Shown here in pieces: positions 1 to 10,058 of a stretch of DNA of 64,000 bases. Within the stretch, counting starts at the first letter, position 1, and every line of letters starts with the position of its first letter. The translations under genes were made by a program, and so were the position numbers. The notes beneath the pieces were generated by a model, which made no database searches, was not told the DNA's origin, and saw nothing but the letters and a program-made list of their open reading frames with translations. The DNA comes from Zhongshania sp. (lineage in GTDB: Bacteria; Pseudomonadota; Gammaproteobacteria; Pseudomonadales; Spongiibacteraceae): positions 62,001 through 126,000 of the forward strand of contig NZ_JARGNU010000002.1 of NCBI RefSeq assembly GCF_029212375.1. Reading direction: 5' to 3'.

Positions 1-308
1 TTCGGGTGCTGGGGGTGCAAACGAACAAAGCGATCAGCGGCAGCCACCGCAGCTTCGTTGTCGCCACCGCGATAATAACCGTAAATAATCTCTAATTGCG
101 CCTGTTCGGCGTACGGGCCGAAAGGATAGCGGCTTTCTAGGAGCTGTAAATTCTCCACGGCCAATGAAAAGTTTTTGCTTTTCAGGTAGCCTTGCGCAGC
201 TTCGTAGATTTCTCGCTCCGAAAATTCGGGCCGATCTGGATCGCTGGCACAGCCAACCACCAGTATGCTTATAAAGAGAAGTGCAAAGACCTTAACGACA
301 GCTTTCAT
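1..308 (-). CDS. bamD: Outer membrane assembly lipoprotein BamD, N-terminal part (runs off window start)
   Basis: Reverse-strand translation from ATG at 308: [83 protein letters not shown]; lipobox plus BamD TPR pattern; divergent from rluD as commonly seen. Confidence 0.93.
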   Translation of the reverse strand, partial: MKAVVKVFALLFISILVVGCASDPDRPEFSEREIYEAAQGYLKSKNFSLAVENLQLLESRYPFGPYAEQAQLEIIYGYYRGGDNEAAVAAADRFVRLHPQHP

Positions 309-405
309 GTAATTTTTCCAAATAGCGGAATATCCCCAAAGACCCCTTGCCTTAGCGAGGGCCTGCTATTTAAACACAGCGCGAAGATGGTATAAAGAAT
401 CAGCT

Positions 406-1362
406 ATGACCGAGATTATAGATCGACAGGAAATTGTTCCCGCGGGCTTCAATGGCGACCGTTTTGACCAAGTGGCTGCCCAGTTGTTCCCAGAGTATTC
501 ACGCTCGCGCCTCCAAACGTGGATAAAAAGCGGTGAACTCACCGTCAATGGTGAGGTTCAGCGCACCCGCGACAAGGTTTACGAAGACGATAAGCTAAAT
601 TTACACGCCGAATTACAGTCCGAAGTGCGCTGGGAAGCTGAGGAAATTGAGCTTGATATCGTCTTTGAAGACGAACATGTTCTTGTTATTAATAAACCGG
701 CAGGTTTAGTTGTACACCCTGGCGCAGGTAATCCCGACGGTACTTTGTTGAATGCCCTGCTAAATCACTTTCCCGATATTGCTACTGTCCCGCGTGCGGG
801 GATTGTTCATCGTCTCGATCGCGACACTACGGGCTTGATGATTGCCGCCAAAACCTTAGAAGCTCACACCAGCTTGGTTGCTCAGCTTCAGGCGCGTGAA
901 GTACACCGCGAATACGATGCGGTGGTCTTTGGCACCATGACCGGCGGCGGCACGGTAGATGAGCCCATGGGGCGTCACCCACGCCAACGTACCAAAATGG
1001 CGGTGAGCCAAATTGGTGGCAAAGAGGCGATTACCCATTATCGCGTTACGCGGCGTTTTTTAAATCACACCCATATTCGCTGCTTTTTAGAAACCGGTCG
1101 CACCCATCAAATTCGGGTGCACATGGCGCATATTAAATACCCCCTAATTGGCGACCCGCTCTACGCTGGTCGGCCGCGTCTGCCCAAGGGCGCCAGCGAA
1201 GTGCTAATTACCGCGCTGCGTGGTTTTGGCCGTCAGGCCCTGCACGCCCGCCGTTTAGAGCTGGAACACCCCATATCTGGCGATACCATGTCTTGGGAAG
1301 TGCCGCTGCCAGAAGACATGAAGGCGCTGTTGGCAGTGTTGTCTACCGAGGACGTACGCTGA
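406..1362 (+). CDS. rluD: 23S rRNA pseudouridine(1911/1915/1917) synthase RluD
   Basis: S4-like N-terminus, HRLDRDTTGLM catalytic motif, RluD-type C-terminus. Confidence 0.95.
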   Translation: MTEIIDRQEIVPAGFNGDRFDQVAAQLFPEYSRSRLQTWIKSGELTVNGEVQRTRDKVYEDDKLNLHAELQSEVRWEAEEIELDIVFEDEHVLVINKPAGLVVHPGAGNPDGTLLNALLNHFPDIATVPRAGIVHRLDRDTTGLMIAAKTLEAHTSLVAQLQAREVHREYDAVVFGTMTGGGTVDEPMGRHPRQRTKMAVSQIGGKEAITHYRVTRRFLNHTHIRCFLETGRTHQIRVHMAHIKYPLIGDPLYAGRPRLPKGASEVLITALRGFGRQALHARRLELEHPISGDTMSWEVPLPEDMKALLAVLSTEDVR

Positions 1363-2130
1363 GTGTGGCTGACGCCAGATTGGCCGGCACCGGCTTCGGT
1401 GGTCGCGCTGTCGACCACCCGAAGTGGTTTTGCGGGGTTTAAGGGCGCGAGTACGGGCCCGTATGAAGGCTTTAACCTTGGCGACCACGTTGCCGATAGC
1501 CCTGAAGCGGTGGCAGAAAATCGCGATCAGTTACTTGGCGCCTGCGCCGGTTTAGCGAGTATTGGCTGGCTAAACCAGGTGCACGGCACCGACGTTGTCA
1601 CGCTGGCGCAATCGCCAGTTACTGTGCCGAGTGCTGACGCCAGTATTTCCAAGGTGGCGGGTTTGGGTTGTGGGGTGCTAACCGCCGACTGCGTGCCGGT
1701 GCTGTTTTGCTGTCGCGATGGAACGCAAGTCGCCGCTGCTCACGCCGGTTGGCGGGGGCTGTGTGCCGGCGTTTTGACAAATACCGTGCAAGCCTTTAAT
1801 TGCTCGGCCAGCGACGTGTTGGCGTGGATTGGCCCCGCAATTTCCCAAGCTCACTTTGAAGTTGGCGCAGAGGTTTACCGCGCGTTTAAGGCTGATTTTG
1901 CGGGGCCGGCCTCGGCCGAGATCGATTCTGCCTTTAAATCTGTTGGGGCAAAGTCGGGTCATTACCATGCCGATCTTTATGCCCTCGCTAAAGCGCAATT
2001 GCTCGCTGTTGGGGTGGGCTGGGTGGGCGGCGCGCAGCGCTGCACGTTTGCAGAGGCAGATGAGTTTTATTCCTTTCGGCGCGACGGAATCACCGGTCGT
2101 CAATTAAGTTTGATCTATATCAAGCCCTAG
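1363..2130 (+). CDS. pgeF: Peptidoglycan editing factor / YfiH-family multicopper-like purine nucleoside phosphorylase PgeF (GTG start)
   Basis: LTADCVPVLFCC, AAAHAGWRGL, HADLYALAKAQL motifs; directly follows rluD. Confidence 0.92.
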   Translation: MWLTPDWPAPASVVALSTTRSGFAGFKGASTGPYEGFNLGDHVADSPEAVAENRDQLLGACAGLASIGWLNQVHGTDVVTLAQSPVTVPSADASISKVAGLGCGVLTADCVPVLFCCRDGTQVAAAHAGWRGLCAGVLTNTVQAFNCSASDVLAWIGPAISQAHFEVGAEVYRAFKADFAGPASAEIDSAFKSVGAKSGHYHADLYALAKAQLLAVGVGWVGGAQRCTFAEADEFYSFRRDGITGRQLSLIYIKP

Positions 2131-2171
2131 GCTCTTATTCGCTCCTTCGCTTGGGTTTACTCCTATCTCAT

Positions 2172-2200
2172 CTTGAAATTTACACGCTCCTCCCCCATTT
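2172..2200 (+). promoter_or_regulatory. Sigma-32 heat-shock promoter upstream of clpB
   Basis: CTTGAAA (2172-2178), 14-nt spacer, CCCCATTT (2193-2200); matches the CTTGAAA-N13-14-CCCCATNT consensus. Confidence 0.82.
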
Positions 2201-2258
2201 ATAGAGCATGACAAGTGAGGGCATTCGCCTTCTAGTTACTGTTGTCGGAGAGCTCAAA

Positions 2259-4847
2259 ATGCGAATAGATCGTTTTACTACTTCTTTGCAAACCGCGGTT
2301 GCAGATGCCCAGTCACTGGCGCTGGGCAAAGACCATCAATACATCGAAGCGGTACATTTACTTGGTGCCCTAGTTAAACAGCAGGGCGGTAGTGCTAGGC
2401 CCTTGTTAACGCAAGCGGGCGCCAATATTCCTCTGCTAGAGCAGAGTATTGCGGCGGCGTTGGAGCGTATGCCTACGGTGCAAGGCGCGGGCGGTGATGT
2501 GCATATTTCACCGGCTTTGGCGCGTATTTTTAATGTAACAGACAAGCTCTCCCAGCAGCGCAAGGACAGCTATATTTCCAGCGAACTGGTGTTGTTGGCA
2601 ATATTAGAGTCCAGCGATGAAGCCGCCAAGCTCCTCGCCGATTGCGGCGTTAAAAAAGGTGCGCTCAATGCGGCAATTGATAAAGTGCGCGGTGGCCAAG
2701 CGGTCGATGATGCCTCTGCCGAAGAGTCGCGCCAAGCCTTAGACAAATACACCATTGATTTAACCGAGCGCGCTGAGTCTGGCAAATTAGACCCCGTGAT
2801 TGGTCGCGACGATGAAATTCGCCGCACTATTCAGGTTTTGCAGCGCAGAACAAAAAATAACCCAGTGCTAATTGGTGAGCCTGGTGTAGGTAAAACCGCC
2901 ATTGTTGAAGGTTTGGCCCAGCGTATTGTGAATGGCGAAGTGCCCGAGGGCTTAAAAAACAAACGAGTATTGTCTTTAGACTTGGGCGCCTTATTGGCCG
3001 GTGCAAAATTCCGTGGTGATTTTGAAGAGCGCTTAAAGGCGGTGCTCAATGAATTGTCTAAGGAAGAGGGCCGGGTGATTCTGTTCATAGACGAATTGCA
3101 CACTATGGTTGGCGCCGGTAAAGCCGAGGGCGCTATGGACGCGGGCAATATGCTCAAACCCGCCTTGGCGCGGGGTGAGCTGCACTGCGTGGGCGCTACC
3201 ACCTTAAACGAGTATCGCCAATCGATTGAGAAAGACGCGGCGCTGGAGCGGCGCTTCCAAAAAGTTTTGGTGGAGGAACCTTCAGAAGAAGACACCATCG
3301 CAATTTTGCGTGGTCTGAAAGAGCGCTACGAAGTGCATCACGGCGTGGACATCACCGACTCGGCGATTATCGCCGCCACCAAATTGTCGCAGCGCTATAT
3401 CACCGACCGTCAACTACCAGACAAGGCCATTGATTTAATCGACGAAGCTGCCAGCCGCATTCGTATGGAAATTGATTCCAAGCCCGAGGTCATGGACAAG
3501 CTTGAACGGCGTTTGATTCAATTAAAAATTCAGCGCGAGGCGGTTAAAAAAGACGACGACCTTGCCGCTCGTAAACAGCTAGACATTCTTAACGCCGATA
3601 TCACCAAGGTCGAAAAAGAATTTTCTGATCTGAATGAAATTTGGAAAGGTGAGAAGGCCGCGCTGCAAGGCTCGGCGCAAATTAAAGTGGATTTAGAACA
3701 AGCCAAACTTGAGCTGGAAACCGCCCGCCGCGCCGGTGATTTAACCCGTATGTCTGAGCTTCAATACGGCAAAATTCCCGAGCTGGAAAAGAAATTAGCC
3801 AGCGCCGACGCGGTGGATCACGGCACCATGCAATTGCTGCGCAATAAAGTGTCGGAAGAAGAGGTCGCCGAGGTTGTGTCGCGCTGGACCGGTATTCCCA
3901 TTAGCAAAATGCTGGAAGGTGAGCGCGATAAATTACTGCGCATGGAAGATGAACTGCACCAGCGGGTAATTGGCCAGAGCGAGGCGGTAGAAGCAGTGTC
4001 TAATGCCGTGCGTCGCAGCCGCGCCGGCTTAAGTGATCCTAATCGGCCAAACGGTTCCTTCCTGTTTTTGGGGCCAACCGGCGTGGGTAAAACCGAACTG
4101 TGCAAAGCACTGTCGATGTTCCTTTACGACAGCGAAGACGCCATGGTGCGCATTGATATGTCGGAGTTTATGGAGAAGCACTCGGTGGCTCGCTTAATTG
4201 GCGCGCCTCCGGGCTATGTTGGCTACGAAGAAGGCGGCTATCTCACTGAGGCGGTGCGCCGTCGTCCATACTCATTGCTGTTATTGGATGAGGTCGAGAA
4301 AGCGCACCCCGATGTGTTTAATATTTTGTTGCAGGTTCTGGATGACGGGCGCCTCACCGACGGCCAAGGTCGCACCGTCGATTTTCGCAATACCGTGATT
4401 GTAATGACCTCGAATCTTGGCTCCGATGTTATTCAGGAAATGACCGTTGCCGGTAGCGAGTACCCCAAAATTCGCGATGCGGTGCTCAATGTGGTGTCTG
4501 GGCATTTCCGTCCAGAATTCATTAACCGGATTGATGAACTGGTGGTGTTTGAGCCCTTAGATCGCACTCAGGTACAGGCCATTGCCGGTATCCAGTTGGG
4601 CATTCTCAACAGCCGTTTGGCTGAGCGGGAGCTGCGCCTTGAGGTGAGCGACGAAGCCATGGATCGCTTGGCCGATATTGGCTTTGATCCGGTTTACGGC
4701 GCACGGCCGCTCAAGCGGGCGATTCAGCAGCAATTTGAAAACCCGCTAGCGCAAAGCTTATTGAAAGGTGAGTTTGTTGCGGGGCAGGTAATCAATGCCA
4801 CGGTCGATGAGGGAAAAATTGTGTTTAAAGCGCCGCGCTTGCAGTGA
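2259..4847 (+). CDS. clpB: ATP-dependent chaperone ClpB (start refined from 2208 to 2259)
   Basis: Starts [38 protein letters not shown]; two Walker A sites GEPGVGKTA and GPTGVGKTE; middle coiled-coil domain. Confidence 0.97.
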   Translation: MRIDRFTTSLQTAVADAQSLALGKDHQYIEAVHLLGALVKQQGGSARPLLTQAGANIPLLEQSIAAALERMPTVQGAGGDVHISPALARIFNVTDKLSQQRKDSYISSELVLLAILESSDEAAKLLADCGVKKGALNAAIDKVRGGQAVDDASAEESRQALDKYTIDLTERAESGKLDPVIGRDDEIRRTIQVLQRRTKNNPVLIGEPGVGKTAIVEGLAQRIVNGEVPEGLKNKRVLSLDLGALLAGAKFRGDFEERLKAVLNELSKEEGRVILFIDELHTMVGAGKAEGAMDAGNMLKPALARGELHCVGATTLNEYRQSIEKDAALERRFQKVLVEEPSEEDTIAILRGLKERYEVHHGVDITDSAIIAATKLSQRYITDRQLPDKAIDLIDEAASRIRMEIDSKPEVMDKLERRLIQLKIQREAVKKDDDLAARKQLDILNADITKVEKEFSDLNEIWKGEKAALQGSAQIKVDLEQAKLELETARRAGDLTRMSELQYGKIPELEKKLASADAVDHGTMQLLRNKVSEEEVAEVVSRWTGIPISKMLEGERDKLLRMEDELHQRVIGQSEAVEAVSNAVRRSRAGLSDPNRPNGSFLFLGPTGVGKTELCKALSMFLYDSEDAMVRIDMSEFMEKHSVARLIGAPPGYVGYEEGGYLTEAVRRRPYSLLLLDEVEKAHPDVFNILLQVLDDGRLTDGQGRTVDFRNTVIVMTSNLGSDVIQEMTVAGSEYPKIRDAVLNVVSGHFRPEFINRIDELVVFEPLDRTQVQAIAGIQLGILNSRLAERELRLEVSDEAMDRLADIGFDPVYGARPLKRAIQQQFENPLAQSLLKGEFVAGQVINATVDEGKIVFKAPRLQ

Positions 4848-4994
4848 ACGTTTGCCCCGGTTAAATGCGTGCCCAAGCGGATGTTAACGGTGGGTTGTAA
4901 GTAAAAATTCGTATTGATTTGGTATTTAAGGTGATCTGTGGCGGTGCCTGTGTCGTAAAGACCGGGCACAACCACTAATAACCGAGGTGCCACA

Positions 4995-6575
4995 ATGAAA
5001 TACCAAACTCAGCGATTCCCGCAGCGAGGGCTGCTGGCTCTATCTGTTCTCAGCGCAGCCATTCTCAGCCAGTATGCGATGGCATCCAGCCACCGTGAAG
5101 CACCATTCATCGCCGGTTCGCCTAAGGTCGATGGCACCGATTTCTATATGTTCCGCAGCTATGAAGCGGATCGCAGTGATTATGTAACCCTAATCGCCAA
5201 CTACCAGCCCCTGCAAGACGCCTACGGCGGCCCCAACTACTTTACTATGGACCCGACCGCCCTTTACGAAATACACATCGACAATAATGGCGATGCGGTA
5301 GAAGACCTTACGTTTCAATTTAAATTTAACAATGCCTACGGCCAGGCCAATGCCGCGGGTTTAATCACCAATGGTGAAATTGAAACTGGTAACGGTGGGG
5401 TGCAAGTGCCGTTGGCCGCAGTGGGCGGCGGCAGTGGCAGTACGCCTGGTTATTTGAATGTGGTCGAAACCTATTCGGTGAATGTGGTTAGCGGTGATCG
5501 CCGCAGCGGAATGAGCAGCGCAGTGAGCATGGCGGGCGGTGGCACTACCTTCACCAAGCCAGTTGATAATATTGGTAATAAAACAATTCCCGATTACGCC
5601 GGCTACGCCGCGCAGTATGTTTACGACATTAGCGTGCCAGGTTGCAGCGGCCAAGGTCGTGTGTTTGTTGGTCAGCGCCGCGAAGGCTTTGTGGTGAATT
5701 TAGGCGAGATTTTTGACCAAGTAAGCCTGAATCCGCTGGGTGCGCGTGATTCCCGCAGCAATACCATTGCCAATAAAAATGTAACCTCCTTGGCTTTAGA
5801 GCTGCCCATTAGCTGCCTAACAGCTGGCGGTGATCCGGTTATTGGCGCATGGACTACGGCGAGCAAGCGTCAGGGTCGTATTTTAAATCCTGATCCAACG
5901 GGGCCCGTGGCTGGCGATGCGGGTCAAGGCCCAAGTGTTGAAGGTGGCGCATGGACTCAGGTGTCGCGTCTCGGTAGCCCACTGGTAAACGAAGTGGTAA
6001 TCGGTATTACCGACAAAGACAAATTCAATGCCAGCGAGCCGAAAGATGACGTGGCGAATTTTGCCAGCTATGTGCTGTACCCAACGCTGCCAACCTTGGT
6101 CGAAGTGCTGTTTGGCGTGCCGGCCCCAATGCCAGAAGGCGGTCGGACTGACTTGCTAGCGGCCTTTGTTACAGGTGTGACTACGGGTGCCACTGATACG
6201 CCCGCTAATTTTAAATTTACCACCCCAGCAAATTTAACCACACCAGGTGAAATGCTGCGCATGAATACCGCTATTGGCGCGGTGGTGCCGGGCGCTGAGG
6301 GCTATAGCGATTTGGGTTTCTTGGGCTGTGATTTGGCGGGCTTTCCCAACGGTCGTCGAGTAACCGATGACGTGGTGGATATTGCCCTAACAGTCGCCGA
6401 GGGTGCTCTGCTGGGTGAGAACAACTTACAGACCTGCGACCTTAGTGGTAGCGCGCCAACCGTGGCTAACCCTGGTGCAGTGGTAAACGACGGTGCCAAG
6501 CCTAATCCGGCTGAATACTCTACCAGCTTCCCGTATTTGGCTACGCCTATTGCTGGCGCAGTCTCTGCCAATTAA
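4995..6575 (+). CDS. DUF4331 domain-containing secreted protein
   Basis: Signal peptide then SSHREAPFIAGSPKVDGTDFYMFRSYE, a typical DUF4331 N-terminus. Confidence 0.85.
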   Translation: MKYQTQRFPQRGLLALSVLSAAILSQYAMASSHREAPFIAGSPKVDGTDFYMFRSYEADRSDYVTLIANYQPLQDAYGGPNYFTMDPTALYEIHIDNNGDAVEDLTFQFKFNNAYGQANAAGLITNGEIETGNGGVQVPLAAVGGGSGSTPGYLNVVETYSVNVVSGDRRSGMSSAVSMAGGGTTFTKPVDNIGNKTIPDYAGYAAQYVYDISVPGCSGQGRVFVGQRREGFVVNLGEIFDQVSLNPLGARDSRSNTIANKNVTSLALELPISCLTAGGDPVIGAWTTASKRQGRILNPDPTGPVAGDAGQGPSVEGGAWTQVSRLGSPLVNEVVIGITDKDKFNASEPKDDVANFASYVLYPTLPTLVEVLFGVPAPMPEGGRTDLLAAFVTGVTTGATDTPANFKFTTPANLTTPGEMLRMNTAIGAVVPGAEGYSDLGFLGCDLAGFPNGRRVTDDVVDIALTVAEGALLGENNLQTCDLSGSAPTVANPGAVVNDGAKPNPAEYSTSFPYLATPIAGAVSAN

Positions 6576-6587
6576 AAGGAGCTAGCG

Positions 6588-6833
6588 ATGAAGACGATAC
6601 TGAAATGCAGTCTCGCTCTTGCTGTTGTTGCTGGCCTTGCCGCTTGCAACGACAGCGACAGCAAATACGATGGCAGGGCGCAAGCCGGTGGTAATACAGA
6701 GCAGAGTTTTAGCCAATTGCTAACGTCGGTGTTTTTGCGTGATGCCAATGCCGCCCCCGTTGCGATTAATGACGCGAATGTCACTGAGGATTTCGATCCT
6801 CAGGCGATTGCCGATTTATCAGTAGCTAATTAA
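6588..6833 (+). CDS. Small lipoprotein of unknown function, operonic with the DUF4331 gene
   Basis: Signal peptide with lipobox-like LAAC; 13-nt gap after DUF4331 gene with RBS-like aaaaggag. Confidence 0.7.
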   Translation: MKTILKCSLALAVVAGLAACNDSDSKYDGRAQAGGNTEQSFSQLLTSVFLRDANAAPVAINDANVTEDFDPQAIADLSVAN

Positions 6834-6837
6834 GACC

Positions 6838-7971
6838 ATGGCGCGAGTGAATACTTTGCGGTTTACAAATAATACTCGCGCCATACTCCCCCTGTTAATG
6901 GGGTTTATTCTTGGGCCTGGTTTATCGCTAGTAGCAAGTGCGTTAACGGGGCCTGCGGTCACTCATCCTACTCGCGATGAACAGACTGTTTTTACTATTA
7001 CCAAGCAAGCGACTCCCCAAAATACCCTACAGAACTCGTTGTTAGCGACGACTCCAGAGCAGCACATTGCCCGCGCCAAGCAGGCCTTGCTGGATTTTCA
7101 GCGCAGTGCTAATCCTCGCTTTCTAGGGAATGCTCAGCGTGAATTGGCTGGTGTTTTAGCCGCAGATTACAGCGCTGACTTCTATCTTTACCGCGCCTCT
7201 CTGCGGCAAAGCCTGCATCAATTTTCAGCGGCTAGTGCCGACCTTGCAGTGTTAGGCAAATTGCAGCCAAATAATTTTCATGCACACATGATGCGCTTTA
7301 CCATCGCCTTTGTTAGCGGTGATGAGGCGGGTGCTGAACTGGCCTGCCAGACCTTAGCAAAGGTGAATGATGACCTTTATGCAGCGAGCTGTCGCCAATT
7401 GCTGCGCGCAGCGCATGCTGAGGAGCTTGGCGAAATTGAGGCGGCGTATCGTACACTAAAAACCGCCATGGCCAAGGCGGGGCCCTTGGCCGACCGCCAA
7501 GCCTTAAGTTGGGCGAGCGGCAGCTTGGCCGATATTGCGGAACGCGCTGGTCGTGATGATGCCGCGCAGCTGTGGCAATTGGTGCTCAGCATGAACCCCG
7601 ATGACGTGTATGCTAGGGCGCGTTTGGCAGCGTTAAAATTGGCAGCCAACGACGATGCCGCCGTTTTGATCTTAACGAAGGCGTATTTGGCGGTGGATTC
7701 ACTCGCGGTATTAAATGCCATTGCCGCGCGGCGCCAAGGTGGCGGCGAGCAAATTATTAGTCTGCTGCGCGAACGCTTTAATGAGGCGTTGTGGCGTGGT
7801 GAGGTATTGCACAAACGTGCCTACGCGCAGTTTTTACTGGATATAGAATCTAAACCCGCTGCGGCATTGATGTGGGCGAAAAACAATTGGCAGGAGCAGC
7901 GAGAATGGCCAGACACTCAGTTGTTGGCACGGGCCAAACGCGCCGTAGCGCAAGCGGAAAATAGCCAGTGA
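6838..7971 (+). CDS. Tetratricopeptide-repeat secreted/membrane-anchored protein
   Basis: N-terminal hydrophobic segment, TPR-like helical repeats; overlaps next gene by 4 nt. Confidence 0.75.
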   Translation: MARVNTLRFTNNTRAILPLLMGFILGPGLSLVASALTGPAVTHPTRDEQTVFTITKQATPQNTLQNSLLATTPEQHIARAKQALLDFQRSANPRFLGNAQRELAGVLAADYSADFYLYRASLRQSLHQFSAASADLAVLGKLQPNNFHAHMMRFTIAFVSGDEAGAELACQTLAKVNDDLYAASCRQLLRAAHAEELGEIEAAYRTLKTAMAKAGPLADRQALSWASGSLADIAERAGRDDAAQLWQLVLSMNPDDVYARARLAALKLAANDDAAVLILTKAYLAVDSLAVLNAIAARRQGGGEQIISLLRERFNEALWRGEVLHKRAYAQFLLDIESKPAAALMWAKNNWQEQREWPDTQLLARAKRAVAQAENSQ

Positions 7972-9074
7972 TACGATTGTTGCTGTTGGTTTTTAGTCTG
8001 TGGTTTTCGCTGAGCGCCCACGCCCACAAAGCCAGTGATAGCTTTATTTATGTGTATGCAGACAAGATCCGCTTAGATATTGCGCTGGAAGATATGCAGC
8101 GCCTGCAGCGTTTTGACCTTAATGGCGATAGTCTGCTTACTTGGGGCGAGTTGCTGGCGGGGGAGTCGCAGTTCCGAGCCTTGCTTCGGGAAACCGTTCG
8201 CCTCAGTCATCGCTACGGCGATTGCCCTATTCTATTTCGCCTCGACGGCCTAAGTGAACACAGTGATGGCAGTTACGCCGCTTGGTCGCTCGATGCCGCC
8301 TGCTTGCACGAAACCGACGAACTAACGCTATCGTACTCGCTATTATTTGATATCGACCCTCTGCATCGCGCCTTAGTTGCGGTGAATGTTGGCGAGGGAA
8401 AAACCTTGTTGTCTTCAGATTTAGTGCAACGCGATGAACAGGTGCAATTAAGTGTGCTGTCGCCGGCCAGCCCGCAGCTGGTGTTGGGCAATGTCACGGC
8501 GTGGACCACCGCCCTTAAATTTACCAAAGAGGGTGCAATTCATTTAGCGCTAGGTTATGACCATCTGATGTTTCTGCTGGCGCTGCTGCTACCGGTAACG
8601 CGACAGCGCGGCAAAACGCCACTGCGAACGGTGTTTGCTGAGGTAGTGGGTATCGTCACCATGTTTACCTTAGCGCACAGCCTAACCTTGGTCAGTGCAA
8701 GCTTGGGTTGGTTTAGTCTGCCCTCGCGGCCTGTGGAGATTGGTATTGCCCTGTCGATCAGTCTCGCTGCGTTGCTGGTGCTGCTCAATGTAAGCGTGGT
8801 GTTTCAGCGGCGCTTGGCGATGACGGTGGGGCTGCTGCACGGTTTTGGTTTTGCGGGGGTATTGGCGGGCATGCTGTCGGCCAGCCCTATGAAGCTTGTC
8901 GCGCTGGGGAGCTTTAATCTTGGTATTGAGTTAGCTCAGTTGGCGGTGGTGGTGGCGGTGTTGCCACTGTTGTATTACTTGGCGGCGAGGCCGTTTTATC
9001 AGCGCCAGCTGCTCCCGCTAATGGCCATTGGCTTAGTGGCGAGCGGGGTGTTTATGGCGTGGCAGCGCTTTTAG
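7968..9074 (+). CDS. HupE/UreJ-family membrane protein with N-terminal extracytoplasmic domain
   Basis: C-terminal multi-TM with GYDHLMFLLALLL, TLAHSLTL, LLHGFGFAGVL motifs of HupE/UreJ_2; N-terminal secretion signal. Confidence 0.85.
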   Translation: MIRLLLLVFSLWFSLSAHAHKASDSFIYVYADKIRLDIALEDMQRLQRFDLNGDSLLTWGELLAGESQFRALLRETVRLSHRYGDCPILFRLDGLSEHSDGSYAAWSLDAACLHETDELTLSYSLLFDIDPLHRALVAVNVGEGKTLLSSDLVQRDEQVQLSVLSPASPQLVLGNVTAWTTALKFTKEGAIHLALGYDHLMFLLALLLPVTRQRGKTPLRTVFAEVVGIVTMFTLAHSLTLVSASLGWFSLPSRPVEIGIALSISLAALLVLLNVSVVFQRRLAMTVGLLHGFGFAGVLAGMLSASPMKLVALGSFNLGIELAQLAVVVAVLPLLYYLAARPFYQRQLLPLMAIGLVASGVFMAWQRF

Positions 9075-9083
9075 TTGGCAGGC

Positions 9084-9539
9084 TTAATTGCAGTGCACGT
9101 TAATGACGTCTTGGGCGCGATTTCTCTGCTCGGCAATTTCTTCGCTATTTAAAAACCGGCTGCTGCCATCGGCATTGCTAATCCGAATGCGAGTGCCGTT
9201 TGCAGCTAGCGATTGCATATTCGCCTTAGCCTTGGCGCAAAGCTCGGGGTTTTTTGGCGGCAGTATTTCCATTTTTTCTGGCAGAGCGTCGTCGCCTGCG
9301 GCGATCTTATCGGCACTATTTTCCGCGCCGCTTTGGTTTAGGCTCACATCGCTGTCTAAGCTTGCGCCGCTCGACGTTTTAATAAAAACCGACGCGCGGC
9401 CATTAGGTGGCTGCTGGGTGAAGTGGATTTTGCCTTCGCCGTCGGTCCAGCGGTAGTAGCCGCTTTTGTCTGCATAGCTATTGAAGCTGGCAATGAGTAG
9501 CGCGGCGCAAAGGCTGGAGATTAGTAGGGTCTTATTCAT
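9084..9539 (-). CDS. DUF4124 domain-containing protein
   Basis: Signal peptide then GYYRWTDGEGKIHFTQQPP, the DUF4124 signature. Confidence 0.82.
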   Translation of the reverse strand: MNKTLLISSLCAALLIASFNSYADKSGYYRWTDGEGKIHFTQQPPNGRASVFIKTSSGASLDSDVSLNQSGAENSADKIAAGDDALPEKMEILPPKNPELCAKAKANMQSLAANGTRIRISNADGSSRFLNSEEIAEQRNRAQDVINVHCN

Positions 9540-10058
9540 AGCGTGGTGCTGCCGTAAAGATAAGTTACAAGGATTATGGCAGATAATCTGCGAGGAAGAA
9601 AAACTGCTGTCGGATTCTGTGGCCGACTGCGCCGAATTAAGCGGAATACTTGGTAATCCTGTGAATTTACGGGAAATTTAGTATTGACATAAGCGGCCAT
9701 AGGTTAAAAAATACGCAGTCTATCTTTGCGATAGCAAATGGCTGTTTTCCGCGCCGCTTACCTGCGGCCAAAGTACAGAGTGCGACTCATCGTGTTGCAC
9801 GGCTACATCAGTAGTTCCATTCACTCTGCAGACACATGACCTGTGTTGCGAGATTGCCCGCACCGCGTTATCCCGCGTTGCATATAAGCGCTGCCCTGCA
9901 GCATTTTGGCGTTTCGCCCGGAATTCAGCCGTGTCGGCTGAGCAACCGGTGGTAATGTGTTTCGACATCTTTGTTCTTGTTAATCAGGTTTCGGGCTTGT
10001 GGCTCGGGCTATTTTTTTACAAGTTTTTGCGTATTCAAACTGAATCGAGGGTATTTCA

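Noticed and set aside
1678-2103. 141-aa antisense ORF over pgeF
   Set aside because: Lies opposite a confidently identified gene; composition is that of an out-of-frame translation. The same applies to the other antisense ORFs over clpB, nirB, hipA and the AsmA gene.
9836-9945. Short ORF MTCVARLPAPRYPALHISAAL... as an ilv leader peptide
   Set aside because: Not enriched in Ile, Leu or Val codons, so attenuation control is not supported.
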